Positions 52,593 through 60,005 of a stretch of 64,000 nucleotides of DNA are shown piece by piece. Under the pieces are notes generated by a model. The model saw only the letters and a program-made list of their open reading frames with translations, was not told the origin of the DNA and did no database searches. This stretch comes from G965267605 sp965267605. GTDB lineage: Bacteria > Bacteroidota > Bacteroidia > Flavobacteriales_E > Vicingaceae. Every line of letters begins with the position of its first letter. The stretch's first letter is position 1. The stretch covers positions 124,001 to 188,000 of the forward strand of contig OZ254088.1 of the NCBI GenBank assembly GCA_965267605.1, written 5' to 3'. The position numbers and the translations under genes were made by a program.

Positions 52593-52966
52593 GTTGGGTC
52601 ATAATGGTACTGGTTTTGTCAGCTTGTACGGCTGAACCTGACGATCAATCGCTGGTTAATAAACTAACCCAAGGTGAGGATATTGGGCATTGGAAGTTGG
52701 AATCCCGGTGGATTGATGGAGAGCTTGAAAAGGGTGGGAGAGGTTTGAGTATGGCGGTTGCTAGCGATGGTTCGCTAAATATCAATGGGCACGAAACCAC
52801 TTACAAACTTCATGATGAAACGTATATGGAGTTCAGCTATGAGTATGAGGAGGTTCATGACTACTATGTGACCATTTTGCATATATCAGACACCGCACTT
52901 ATTTATGAACTACGGAACTGTGAGTTCCAGACCGTGAAAGAAAAACTTATACCCGATGACGATTAA
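52580..52966 (+). CDS. Small lipocalin-like lipoprotein
   Basis: A 128-aa protein. MQRVGWVIMVLVLSACTAEP is a lipoprotein signal with lipobox LSAC. The rest is beta-rich: IGHWKLESRWIDGE, LSMAVASDGSLNINGHE, TYMEFSYEYEEVHDYYVTI, LIYELRNCEF, consistent with the small lipocalin-like folds common in Bacteroidota, where GxW opens the barrel. The start lies inside the last codons of dtd (13-nt overlap) and the end overlaps the MazG gene (11 nt). Function unknown. Confidence 0.75.
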   Translation: MQRVGWVIMVLVLSACTAEPDDQSLVNKLTQGEDIGHWKLESRWIDGELEKGGRGLSMAVASDGSLNINGHETTYKLHDETYMEFSYEYEEVHDYYVTILHISDTALIYELRNCEFQTVKEKLIPDDD

Positions 52967-53282
52967 TGAGGCACAGAAGGAAGTAGATCAATGGATCAAA
53001 ACCGTAGGCGTACGTTACTTCAATGAGCTAACGAACATGGCTATCTTAACAGAGGAGGTGGGAGAGGTGGCTCGCATTATGGCGCGGGTGTATGGCGAAC
53101 AATCGATGAAAGATTCAGATCTGGGTAAAGAACTTGGACCTGAAATGGCTGATGTGCTCTTTGTATTGTTGTGCCTGGCAAATCAGACTGGTGTTGATTT
53201 GCAAGCGGAATTGATCAAAGGTATGGACAAGCGTTCCAATCGTGATGCCGAAAGACACGCAAACAATCCAAAATTGAAATAA
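52956..53282 (+). CDS. MazG-like nucleotide pyrophosphohydrolase
   Basis: A 108-aa all-alpha NTP pyrophosphatase, single-domain MazG/iMazG type. Metal-binding motifs: LTEEVGEVARIMAR (EExxE, about residue 30) and ELGPEMADVLFVLLCLAN (ExxD, about 68). Such enzymes remove abnormal or house-cleaning nucleotides. Last gene of the rsgA-dtd-lipoprotein-MazG operon, convergent with atpC. Confidence 0.88.
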   Translation: MTINEAQKEVDQWIKTVGVRYFNELTNMAILTEEVGEVARIMARVYGEQSMKDSDLGKELGPEMADVLFVLLCLANQTGVDLQAELIKGMDKRSNRDAERHANNPKLK

Positions 53283-53289
53283 TTAGGAA

Positions 53290-53526
53290 TTACTCTGCCA
53301 GTACGATCACCTTATTGTTCATCACTTCAACCACACCACCTTTCACATCGAACAGGGTTTCCTTATCGTCTTCGTCAACGATCTTAACAGCACCTGCCTG
53401 CAATGTTGTAATAAGTGGAGCGTGATTGTCGAGAACACCTAGTGACCCATCAGATCCAGGGAAAGATGCGTACTTGCACTGTCCTTCGAAAAGTGTGGCG
53501 TCTGGTGTGATGATTTCAATATCCAT
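53290..53526 (-). CDS. atpC: ATP synthase epsilon subunit
   Basis: A 78-aa short epsilon subunit: DIEIITPDATLFEGQCKYASFPGSDGSLGVLDNHAPLITTL, the canonical beta-sandwich. The C-terminal helical hairpin of longer epsilons is absent, which is usual in Bacteroidota. It starts 2 nt after the atpD stop. The remaining F1Fo genes are not in the window, so atpDC is separate, as in many Bacteroidota. Confidence 0.96.
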   Translation of the reverse strand: MDIEIITPDATLFEGQCKYASFPGSDGSLGVLDNHAPLITTLQAGAVKIVDEDDKETLFDVKGGVVEVMNNKVIVLAE

Positions 53527-53528
53527 CC

Positions 53529-55043
53529 TTACTCAGCTTCAGCAAGCATTTTCTCCCCAGTCTCGATTACTTCTTCGATTCCACCTTTCAGGTTAAATGC
53601 AGCTTCCGGATACTTATCAACTTCTCCATCCATGATCATGTTGAAGGCCTTGATGGTATCCTGGATATCTACAAGAACACCTGGAAGTCCGGTAAACTGC
53701 TCTGCTACGTGGAACGGCTGAGAAAGGAAACGTTGTACCCTTCTTGCGCGGTGTACTACAAGCTTATCTTCTTCAGAAAGTTCATCCATACCCAGAATGG
53801 CAATGATATCCTGAAGCTCTTTGTAACGCTGAAGAATCTCTTTTACGCGTTGCGCGCATGAGTAATGCTCTTCACCAACGATCTCTGGAGTAAGAATTCT
53901 TGAAGTAGAATCTAGTGGATCTACCGAAGGATAAATACCTAGCTCGGCAATCTTTCTTGATAGTACCGTTGTTGCATCAAGGTGAGCAAACGTTGTTGCT
54001 GGAGCAGGATCTGTAAGGTCATCTGCAGGTACGTAAACCGCCTGAACAGAAGTAATAGATCCTTTTTTCGTTGATGTAATTCTTTCCTGCATCGCACCCA
54101 TCTCAGAAGCAAGAGTAGGTTGATAACCTACCGCAGATGGCATACGACCAAGCAGGGCTGATACCTCAGAACCTGCCTGTGTAAATCGGAAGATGTTATC
54201 GATGAAGAAAAGGATATCTCTACCCTGGCCATCACCATCTGCATCTCCATCACGGAAGTACTCCGCAACTGTAAGACCAGACAATGCCACTCGTGCACGT
54301 GCACCTGGAGGCTCATTCATCTGACCAAACACAAACGTTGCTTTAGAATCTTTCATCTCGTTGGTGTCAACTTTCGAAAGATCCCATCCACCTTCTTCCA
54401 TCGAATGGTTGAATGCTTCTCCGTACTTGATAATGCCAGCTTCAATCATTTCACGAAGAAGGTCATTTCCTTCACGTGTTCTTTCACCAACACCTGCGAA
54501 TACTGAAAGGCCATCGTAAGCCTTCGCAATGTTGTTGATCAATTCCTGAATCAATACCGTTTTACCAACACCGGCACCACCAAACAAACCAATCTTTCCA
54601 CCTTTAGAGTAAGGCTCGATAAGGTCAATTACTTTGATACCCGTAAAAAGAACCTCTGTTGATGTGCTGAGTTCTTCAAATGCAGGTGCCTCTCTGTGAA
54701 TAGGGAGTCCTGCTGCGTTGTCAACATCGCCAATCCCGTCAATGGTCTCTCCAACAACATTGAACAGTCTACCTTTTACATCATCGCTTGCAGGCATCTT
54801 GATAGGTGCTCCGGTAGAAATTACATCCATACCGCGCATCAAGCCATCTGATGCATCCATCGCTACGGTTCGTACCGTATCCTCACCAACATGCTTCTGG
54901 CATTCCAATACGATCTTCTGACCGTTGTCTTTGGTTACTACCAGGGCATCATAAATCTTAGGTAATTCAATTCCCTCTTGCTCAAAACTCACATCAACCA
55001 CCGGTCCGATGATTTGAGTGATTTTTCCAGTTACTGCTGACAT
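53529..55043 (-). CDS. atpD: ATP synthase beta subunit
   Basis: A 504-aa catalytic F1 subunit. Walker A GGAGVGKTVLIQ (about residue 155), GERTREGNDLLREM (about 185), Walker B region RDILFFIDNIFRF (about 256), and DELSEEDKLVVHRARRVQRFLSQPF (about 403; family DELSEEDK). Forms the atpD-atpC pair. A weak -7-like TACTTTCG (55090-55097, minus strand) precedes it. Confidence 0.99.
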   Translation of the reverse strand: MSAVTGKITQIIGPVVDVSFEQEGIELPKIYDALVVTKDNGQKIVLECQKHVGEDTVRTVAMDASDGLMRGMDVISTGAPIKMPASDDVKGRLFNVVGETIDGIGDVDNAAGLPIHREAPAFEELSTSTEVLFTGIKVIDLIEPYSKGGKIGLFGGAGVGKTVLIQELINNIAKAYDGLSVFAGVGERTREGNDLLREMIEAGIIKYGEAFNHSMEEGGWDLSKVDTNEMKDSKATFVFGQMNEPPGARARVALSGLTVAEYFRDGDADGDGQGRDILFFIDNIFRFTQAGSEVSALLGRMPSAVGYQPTLASEMGAMQERITSTKKGSITSVQAVYVPADDLTDPAPATTFAHLDATTVLSRKIAELGIYPSVDPLDSTSRILTPEIVGEEHYSCAQRVKEILQRYKELQDIIAILGMDELSEEDKLVVHRARRVQRFLSQPFHVAEQFTGLPGVLVDIQDTIKAFNMIMDGEVDKYPEAAFNLKGGIEEVIETGEKMLAEAE

Positions 55044-55175
55044 TTTCTAAAAATAATTTGTGGCAAAAACGGTTGCTAAAAATTCAGGGCGAAAGTACTA
55101 TTTTTCATCAGAAACGTTAGTCCTGTTGATAATTTTTAAAACATTTGTGCAGGCAGGAAAAAAGCCCAATCGTTG

Positions 55176-55183
55176 TAGCTTTG
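55176..55183 (+). promoter_or_regulatory. -7 element of ribF
   Basis: TAGCTTTG, an exact TAnnTTTG match, 22 nt upstream of the ribF TTG start at 55206. It supports that non-ATG start, because any start farther upstream would precede the transcript. No TTG at the expected -33 position. Confidence 0.45.
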
Positions 55184-55205
55184 TAAAGCGCGTCAGCCCA
55201 AGCAT

Positions 55206-56132
55206 TTGAATGTATTCAGGAATATAAGTGAGTTTACTAGCGATTCGCCAACGGTAGTGACAATCGGAACCTTTGACGGTGTGCACGCTGGGCACAGGAA
55301 AATACTGACAAAAGTCAGTGATCTTAGCGAAGCGCAAAACTGTAATTCCGTATTGCTTACCCTTTGGCCTCATCCAAAGCACGTGTTGTTTCCAGACATC
55401 AATATTGAGCTCCTTAATTCATTGGACGAACGCTTGGAACATCTGAAAGATGCAGGATTACAAAATGTAGTGGTTCATCCATTTACCAAAGAGTTCTCGA
55501 GATTGACCGCAACGGAATACGTTCGGGATGTCCTTGTAACGGGCCTCAAAGCAAGATTTGTTGTAATAGGATACGATCATAGATTTGGTAGAAACAGAGA
55601 GGGTTCTTTTGAAGACCTTAAGGAGTTGAGCCAGCTTTACGATTTTGAAGTAATTGAAATCTCTGCGCAGGAAATAGAAGGGGTGCAATTGAGCTCTACC
55701 AAGATCAGAAAAGCACTGCGGGATGGGGATATTGATACCGCAAACCGTTATCTTGGTTACGAGTACGCTATAGTTGGTACGGTAGTTGAAGGTAACCAGT
55801 TAGGCCGGTCCATCGGATTTCCAACTGCTAACCTGGCCCTGAAGGAACCAGACAAGCTTGTTCCCAAGGATGGGGCATATGCAGTTAAGGTTATCCTTGG
55901 AGCCAATGCTTATGAGGGAATGATGAACATCGGGGTACGCCCGACAGTGGATGGGGAGAAGCGTACAATAGAAGTGAACATTTTTGACTTTGACGAGGTG
56001 ATATATGGAAAGGAGGTCAAACTTGTGTTTTATAGTAGGATCAGAGACGAAGTAAGATTCACTGATCTGGACCAGTTGAGGGAACAACTGGGGAAAGACC
56101 GTTTGCGCGCTGAGGAAATATTGAGATCGTGA
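55206..56132 (+). CDS. ribF: Bifunctional riboflavin kinase/FAD synthetase
   Basis: A 308-aa enzyme that makes FMN and FAD. N-terminal FAD synthetase: VVTIGTFDGVHAGHRKIL (nucleotidyltransferase HxGH motif), then VIGYDHRFGRNREG and the SSTKIRKAL motif. C-terminal kinase domain: GRSIGFPTANL (about residue 200) and GMMNIGVRPTVDG. The start is a TTG at 55206; no in-frame ATG gives the conserved N-terminus, and MNVFRNISEF matches family starts. The stop overlaps the LRR gene (GTGA). Confidence 0.95.
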   Translation: MNVFRNISEFTSDSPTVVTIGTFDGVHAGHRKILTKVSDLSEAQNCNSVLLTLWPHPKHVLFPDINIELLNSLDERLEHLKDAGLQNVVVHPFTKEFSRLTATEYVRDVLVTGLKARFVVIGYDHRFGRNREGSFEDLKELSQLYDFEVIEISAQEIEGVQLSSTKIRKALRDGDIDTANRYLGYEYAIVGTVVEGNQLGRSIGFPTANLALKEPDKLVPKDGAYAVKVILGANAYEGMMNIGVRPTVDGEKRTIEVNIFDFDEVIYGKEVKLVFYSRIRDEVRFTDLDQLREQLGKDRLRAEEILRS

Positions 56133-56728
56133 GGAGAGTATTGATATTATCTGTGATGTTGTTGTTTGGACTGGCGTCCAATGCACAGCTATTGGAAGAA
56201 GCCGCACTCGATACGGTGCGAACTTTTTTTTCCATCGAATCGGCTATGAAAAAACCCGATAAGGTTTATAAGCTTAAGCTTCGGAAGCAGAAGCTAACCG
56301 AGATTCCTGCAGACGTATTTAAACTCAAAAATCTCAACGAACTGGACCTTGGTAAGAACAAGATAAAAGTGCTACCAAGTGACATCGGTAAGTTGAAGTA
56401 TTTGCAGACGCTGGATGTTGGCAAGAATAAGATCGATAGTTTACCACCGGCAATTGGTGAACTTACTAACCTTAAAGTATTGGTCATTAATCAGAACGAG
56501 ATCTATCAGATTCCGGTAGAAATTGGGAAACTTACCAAGCTTGAATTTCTTGATGCCTGGTCGAACAACTTTGAAGAATTTCCTCAGGAGTTGAAAAATC
56601 TGAAGAACTTAAAGAAGATGGATTTGCGTGCCATCATGATAGATACTGAGATTCAAAAGTACTTGAAGAAACTCCTTCCCGAAACGAAGATCTATTTCGA
56701 TAAAGGCTGTGACTGTGGCATGAATTGA
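56129..56728 (+). CDS. Exported leucine-rich repeat protein
   Basis: A 199-aa protein starting with GTG at 56129 (4-nt overlap with ribF). Signal peptide (M)RRVLILSVMLLFGLASNAQ. Residues about 45-165 contain five LRRs of 23 residues with the L-x-x-L-x-L-x-x-N core: VYKLKLRKQKL, LNELDLGKNKI, LQTLDVGKNKI, LKVLVINQNEI, LEFLDAWSNNF. The C-terminus has GCDCGMN. Probably a periplasmic or outer-membrane binding protein; ligand unknown. The 3' end overlaps the convergent NadR-like gene by 37 nt. Confidence 0.82.
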   Translation: MRRVLILSVMLLFGLASNAQLLEEAALDTVRTFFSIESAMKKPDKVYKLKLRKQKLTEIPADVFKLKNLNELDLGKNKIKVLPSDIGKLKYLQTLDVGKNKIDSLPPAIGELTNLKVLVINQNEIYQIPVEIGKLTKLEFLDAWSNNFEEFPQELKNLKNLKKMDLRAIMIDTEIQKYLKKLLPETKIYFDKGCDCGMN

Positions 56729-57156
56729 ACAATCTGTTCCGCCACATCCTGAGCACTTCCATTGCCCACCTCACAATACTGAAATTGCCAGTTTCCAGCT
56801 AAATCCGGAGGAGTATTTCCAATCCAGAAAGCATACATCTTATTAGATGCATTTCGGAACTTATCCAGTTGTTCGCCAGCGCCAAATACAGACTCAACCT
56901 TATGAGCCAGGGTCATGTAGGATCGGTCAAGAATGATCACGTCCCCTTTCATTTCGAGGTACTCATTAATACTGTTTTCTTGTCCGCGTGCTACCCTTCG
57001 TATCTCATTTTCATTCATATCCCGTTGCACCATCTCAAGGAAACCATCAAGGTAGTTTGGTACCACGTAGCAGGAATAATGTGTAGACAGGATGTTGGCC
57101 ACTTTGCCTATGAAATCGCGGTCGGTTCCTTCTAAAGCAATAATCTGTTTACTCAA
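56692..57156 (-). CDS. NadR/AAA_28-like protein with degenerate P-loop
   Basis: A 154-aa protein. A TTG at 57156 is taken as start (MSKQIIALEGTDRD), overlapping the GGGPS stop by 8 nt; the longer frame from another TTG at 57189 adds 11 residues that lie inside GGGPS. Downstream it resembles the ribosylnicotinamide kinase-like AAA_28 family: YVVPNYLDGFLE, RRVARGQENSINEY, DVIILDRSYMTLAHKVESVFG, YAFWIGNTPPD. The P-loop expected at GPESxGKST reads GTDRDFIGKV, with altered spacing and no Ser/Thr after the Lys. Kinase activity is doubtful. Confidence 0.65.
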   Translation of the reverse strand: MSKQIIALEGTDRDFIGKVANILSTHYSCYVVPNYLDGFLEMVQRDMNENEIRRVARGQENSINEYLEMKGDVIILDRSYMTLAHKVESVFGAGEQLDKFRNASNKMYAFWIGNTPPDLAGNWQFQYCEVGNGSAQDVAEQIVQFMPQSQPLSK

Positions 57157-57892
57157 GGGTAGTGGCTTTTGCTTTCGCCAACGCTTCAATAAATGAAGGG
57201 TCTTTTTCTATTTGGTTTCCCACCACGATTACATCTGCACCTGCCGCATAAGCGCTGGAGGCTTGCTCTGCAGTTCTGATCCCACCACCAACAATTAGCG
57301 GGATGTTGATGGTTCGCTTTACTTGCTCTATCATCTCAACGCTAACTGGTTTGGCTGCGCCACTTCCTCCATCCATATACATCAATTGCAAGCCTAGCAT
57401 TTGTCCTGCCAAAGCTGTAGCAGACGCAATACCGGGCTTGTCGTAAGGTAAGGGAGAAGTGCCAGATACGTAGCTCGCGGTAGTAGGGTTGCCGCAATCA
57501 ACAAGCATGTACCCAGTAGGAAGAACCTCGATCCCAGATTTTCTGAGCTGAGGTGCTGCAATAACGTGCTGACCAATAAGTAGATCAGGATTCCTTCCGG
57601 AGATCAGTGAGAGAAACAATATGGCGTCAGCATTGCTCGAAATCTGACTAACGCTCCCGGGAAAGAGGATAACCGGAATCTTACTGAGCGCCTTCAAGTA
57701 TCCTAATTTTTCTTCATATCCACTTTCAGTGAGCAGGCTGCCTCCGAAGAACAAATAGTTGACCTTGTTTTGAATGCAACGATCGTACAGTGCATCGAGT
57801 TGATCAAGGGTATACTCGTCTGGGTCGATAAGAACAGCGAGTTGCTTGACTTTCTCTGTCGAAGCGGCTACCATCAGGTCGAGTACACTCAT
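57149..57892 (-). CDS. Geranylgeranylglyceryl phosphate synthase family protein
   Basis: A 247-aa TIM-barrel prenyltransferase of the PcrB/GGGPS family, which in archaea and some Bacteroidota joins a polyprenyl diphosphate to glycerol-1-phosphate. Signature parts: LAVLIDPDEYT (about residue 18), FFGGSLLTESGYE, VILFPGSVSQISSNADAILFLSLISGRNPDLLIGQHV, and the phosphate-binding IPLIVGGGIRTAEQA plus GADVIVVGNQI. Bacteroidota proteins of this group have been shown to make the archaeal-type ether product. It starts the operon-like pair with the NadR-like gene. Confidence 0.88.
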   Translation of the reverse strand: MSVLDLMVAASTEKVKQLAVLIDPDEYTLDQLDALYDRCIQNKVNYLFFGGSLLTESGYEEKLGYLKALSKIPVILFPGSVSQISSNADAILFLSLISGRNPDLLIGQHVIAAPQLRKSGIEVLPTGYMLVDCGNPTTASYVSGTSPLPYDKPGIASATALAGQMLGLQLMYMDGGSGAAKPVSVEMIEQVKRTINIPLIVGGGIRTAEQASSAYAAGADVIVVGNQIEKDPSFIEALAKAKATTLE

Positions 57893-57901
57893 ACAACGAA
57901 T

Positions 57902-58525
57902 TTACTGATTCAATGTGTAAACTAAAACGTACGATGACTGCCGTTCAATGCCAAACTTCAATATAGCATTGTCTTTCTTCTTCAGTTTGATCAGGCCATG
58001 GTCTGCTGCTAACTCCTCTACCAAGATATCTTCACTGAATATTATGTTTGCCTGATTGTATGCCTTGAATGCAGCTTCTTTGCAGGCCCAAAGCGTGGAA
58101 TCCGTTTCGTCATTCTGTTCAAATCGCAGCTGTTCTTCGTGTGAAAGAAACCTTTTCCGAATACGGGTAGCGCGGTCATCTATGCTGGCAATATCAACAC
58201 CACAAAAGGGTCCATCATTGATGAGGAGTGCGATGGTATTCGAGCAATGTGAAATTGAAATTTGCTGATTGATTCTGGTGGCTCCTTCGAGATAGGGAGC
58301 ACCTGATGCGGCATGCTTAATGCCGGTATCTTCTCCCTCCATATGGGCGAGAAGCAGGCGTTGCGCCAGCCACTCTTTCTGCTTGTGTTCGTGGGTAATG
58401 TGTGCGGGTAATTCCGAACGGTTAGTGTAATTATAAGCAGCTAACAGCTCTTCAATAGATTCTTGTAGTTGCCACCTTCCCAAGCGGGCATTGTCTTCTA
58501 TGTGTCTTACATCTTGAATTGGCAC
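57902..58525 (-). CDS. 4'-phosphopantetheinyl transferase
   Basis: A 207-aa enzyme that loads phosphopantetheine onto acyl or peptidyl carrier proteins. Diagnostic motifs: ISHCSN (about residue 92), CGVDIASIDDRATRI (metal-binding D, about 108), and the WACKEAAFKAYN motif (WxxKEAxxK). The length fits the Sfp/Gsp family rather than AcpS. The start is a GTG at 58525. It lies 9 nt upstream of GGGPS in the same direction. Confidence 0.88.
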   Translation of the reverse strand: MPIQDVRHIEDNARLGRWQLQESIEELLAAYNYTNRSELPAHITHEHKQKEWLAQRLLLAHMEGEDTGIKHAASGAPYLEGATRINQQISISHCSNTIALLINDGPFCGVDIASIDDRATRIRKRFLSHEEQLRFEQNDETDSTLWACKEAAFKAYNQANIIFSEDILVEELAADHGLIKLKKKDNAILKFGIERQSSYVLVYTLNQ

Positions 58526-58545
58526 GTTAGCACAAAGGAGTTTAG

Positions 58546-58553
58546 TACATTTG
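58546..58553 (+). promoter_or_regulatory. -7 element of ahcY
   Basis: TACATTTG, an exact TAnnTTTG match, 36 nt before the ahcY ATG. A TTG lies upstream at 24-nt spacing, longer than the usual 19-21. Confidence 0.4.
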
Positions 58554-58589
58554 CATCCGCAAATTTATTTCAATCAGTAAATAATTGAC

Positions 58590-59906
58590 ATGAGCGAAGC
58601 AACAACAGAAAGACTGCCGTACAAGGTAAAAGATATATCCCTTGCAGAATGGGGGAGAAGGGAAATTAGGTTGGCGGAAGCCGAGATGCCTGGATTGATG
58701 TCTCTTCGAGAAGAATTTGGATCAACTAAACCGTTAAGTGGTGCAAGGATTGCCGGATGTCTTCACATGACCATCCAAACTGCCGTTCTTATTGAAACGT
58801 TGGTAGAACTAGGTGCTGAGGTAACCTGGTCTTCATGTAACATATTCTCTACTCAAGATCATGCAGCGGCTGCTATTGCTGATGCAGGAATCCCTGTTTA
58901 TGCATGGAAGGGAATGAATGAAGAAGAGTTCGACTGGTGTATTGAGCAAACGCTTTTTGCATTTGAAAGTGGTCAACCTCTAAATATGATTCTAGACGAT
59001 GGTGGTGATTTGACCAACATGGTTTTAGACAGATTTCCTGAATTGGTAGCTGATATCAAAGGACTTTCCGAAGAAACGACTACTGGTGTTCACAGGCTTT
59101 ACGAAAGGATGAAGAACGGTACGCTACCGCTTCCAGCCATTAATGTAAACGATTCTGTTACCAAGTCTAAGTTCGATAACAAATATGGTTGTAAAGAATC
59201 GTTGGTAGACGCAATCAGACGCGCTACCGATGTAATGATTGCTGGTAAAGTGGCAGTTGTTGCAGGATACGGTGATGTTGGAAAAGGCTCAGCGGCTTCT
59301 CTAAGGGGTGCTGGCGCAAGGGTAATTGTTACTGAGATTGACCCAATCTGTGCGTTGCAGGCTGCAATGGACGGCTTTGAGGTAAGAAAGATGGTAGATG
59401 CTGTTCCAAGAGCAGACATCGTTGTAACTGCAACAGGAAACAAGGATGTTGTTGGTGCAGATCACTTTAAACTCATGAAGGATAAGACCATCGTTTGTAA
59501 CATCGGACACTTTGATAATGAAATCGATGTTGCCTGGTTGGATAACGAACATGGATCAAGCAAAGAGGAAATCAAACCTCAGGTAGACAAGTACACGGTG
59601 AATGGTAACGATATCATCCTTCTTGCGGAAGGTAGATTGGTTAACCTTGGCTGCGCTACTGGTCATCCGTCATTTGTGATGTCTAACTCGTTTACGAACC
59701 AAACACTTGCACAGCTTGAACTTTGGATGAATACTGATCAGTATGAGAACAAAGTGTATATGCTACCTAAGCATCTTGATGAGAAGGTTGCGGCATTGCA
59801 CCTTAAGAAGATCGGTGTTGACCTTGATGTTCTAAGCGAAGAGCAAGCAACGTATATCGGTGTTGAGGTGAAGGGCCCATTCAAGCCGGAATACTATAGA
59901 TACTAG
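58590..59906 (+). CDS. ahcY: Adenosylhomocysteinase
   Basis: A 438-aa NAD-dependent enzyme that splits S-adenosylhomocysteine to adenosine and homocysteine. Features: GARIAGCLHMTIQTAVLIETL (about residue 52), WSSCNIFSTQDHAAAA, NDSVTKSKFDNKYGC, the NAD-binding GYGDVGKGSAASLRG (about 227), and the C-terminal KPEYYRY. Follows a clear promoter and is closed by its own terminator. Confidence 0.99.
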   Translation: MSEATTERLPYKVKDISLAEWGRREIRLAEAEMPGLMSLREEFGSTKPLSGARIAGCLHMTIQTAVLIETLVELGAEVTWSSCNIFSTQDHAAAAIADAGIPVYAWKGMNEEEFDWCIEQTLFAFESGQPLNMILDDGGDLTNMVLDRFPELVADIKGLSEETTTGVHRLYERMKNGTLPLPAINVNDSVTKSKFDNKYGCKESLVDAIRRATDVMIAGKVAVVAGYGDVGKGSAASLRGAGARVIVTEIDPICALQAAMDGFEVRKMVDAVPRADIVVTATGNKDVVGADHFKLMKDKTIVCNIGHFDNEIDVAWLDNEHGSSKEEIKPQVDKYTVNGNDIILLAEGRLVNLGCATGHPSFVMSNSFTNQTLAQLELWMNTDQYENKVYMLPKHLDEKVAALHLKKIGVDLDVLSEEQATYIGVEVKGPFKPEYYRY

Positions 59907-59927
59907 AAGTCAATAAACTTCGAATCA

Positions 59928-59956
59928 ATGCCGGCCACAGTGCCGGCATTTTTTTT
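59928..59956 (+). terminator. Terminator of ahcY
   Basis: ATGCCGGC (59928-59935), loop CACAGT, GCCGGCAT (59942-59949), then a T-run to 59956. A strong 8-bp GC-rich stem. Confidence 0.88.
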
Positions 59957-59993
59957 GAATCTGGGCGGGCAACCGAATTGTACTGCAATTCGT

Positions 59994-60001
59994 TAAATTT
60001 G
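59994..60001 (+). promoter_or_regulatory. -7 element immediately before a T9SS cargo gene
   Basis: TAAATTTG, an exact TAnnTTTG match, ends only 4 nt before the ATG at 60006. Transcription would then start at or beside the ATG, giving a leaderless or near-leaderless message. The nearest TTG (59978-59980) is at a spacing of 13, too short for the normal -33. Confidence 0.35.
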
Positions 60002-60005
60002 TGTG

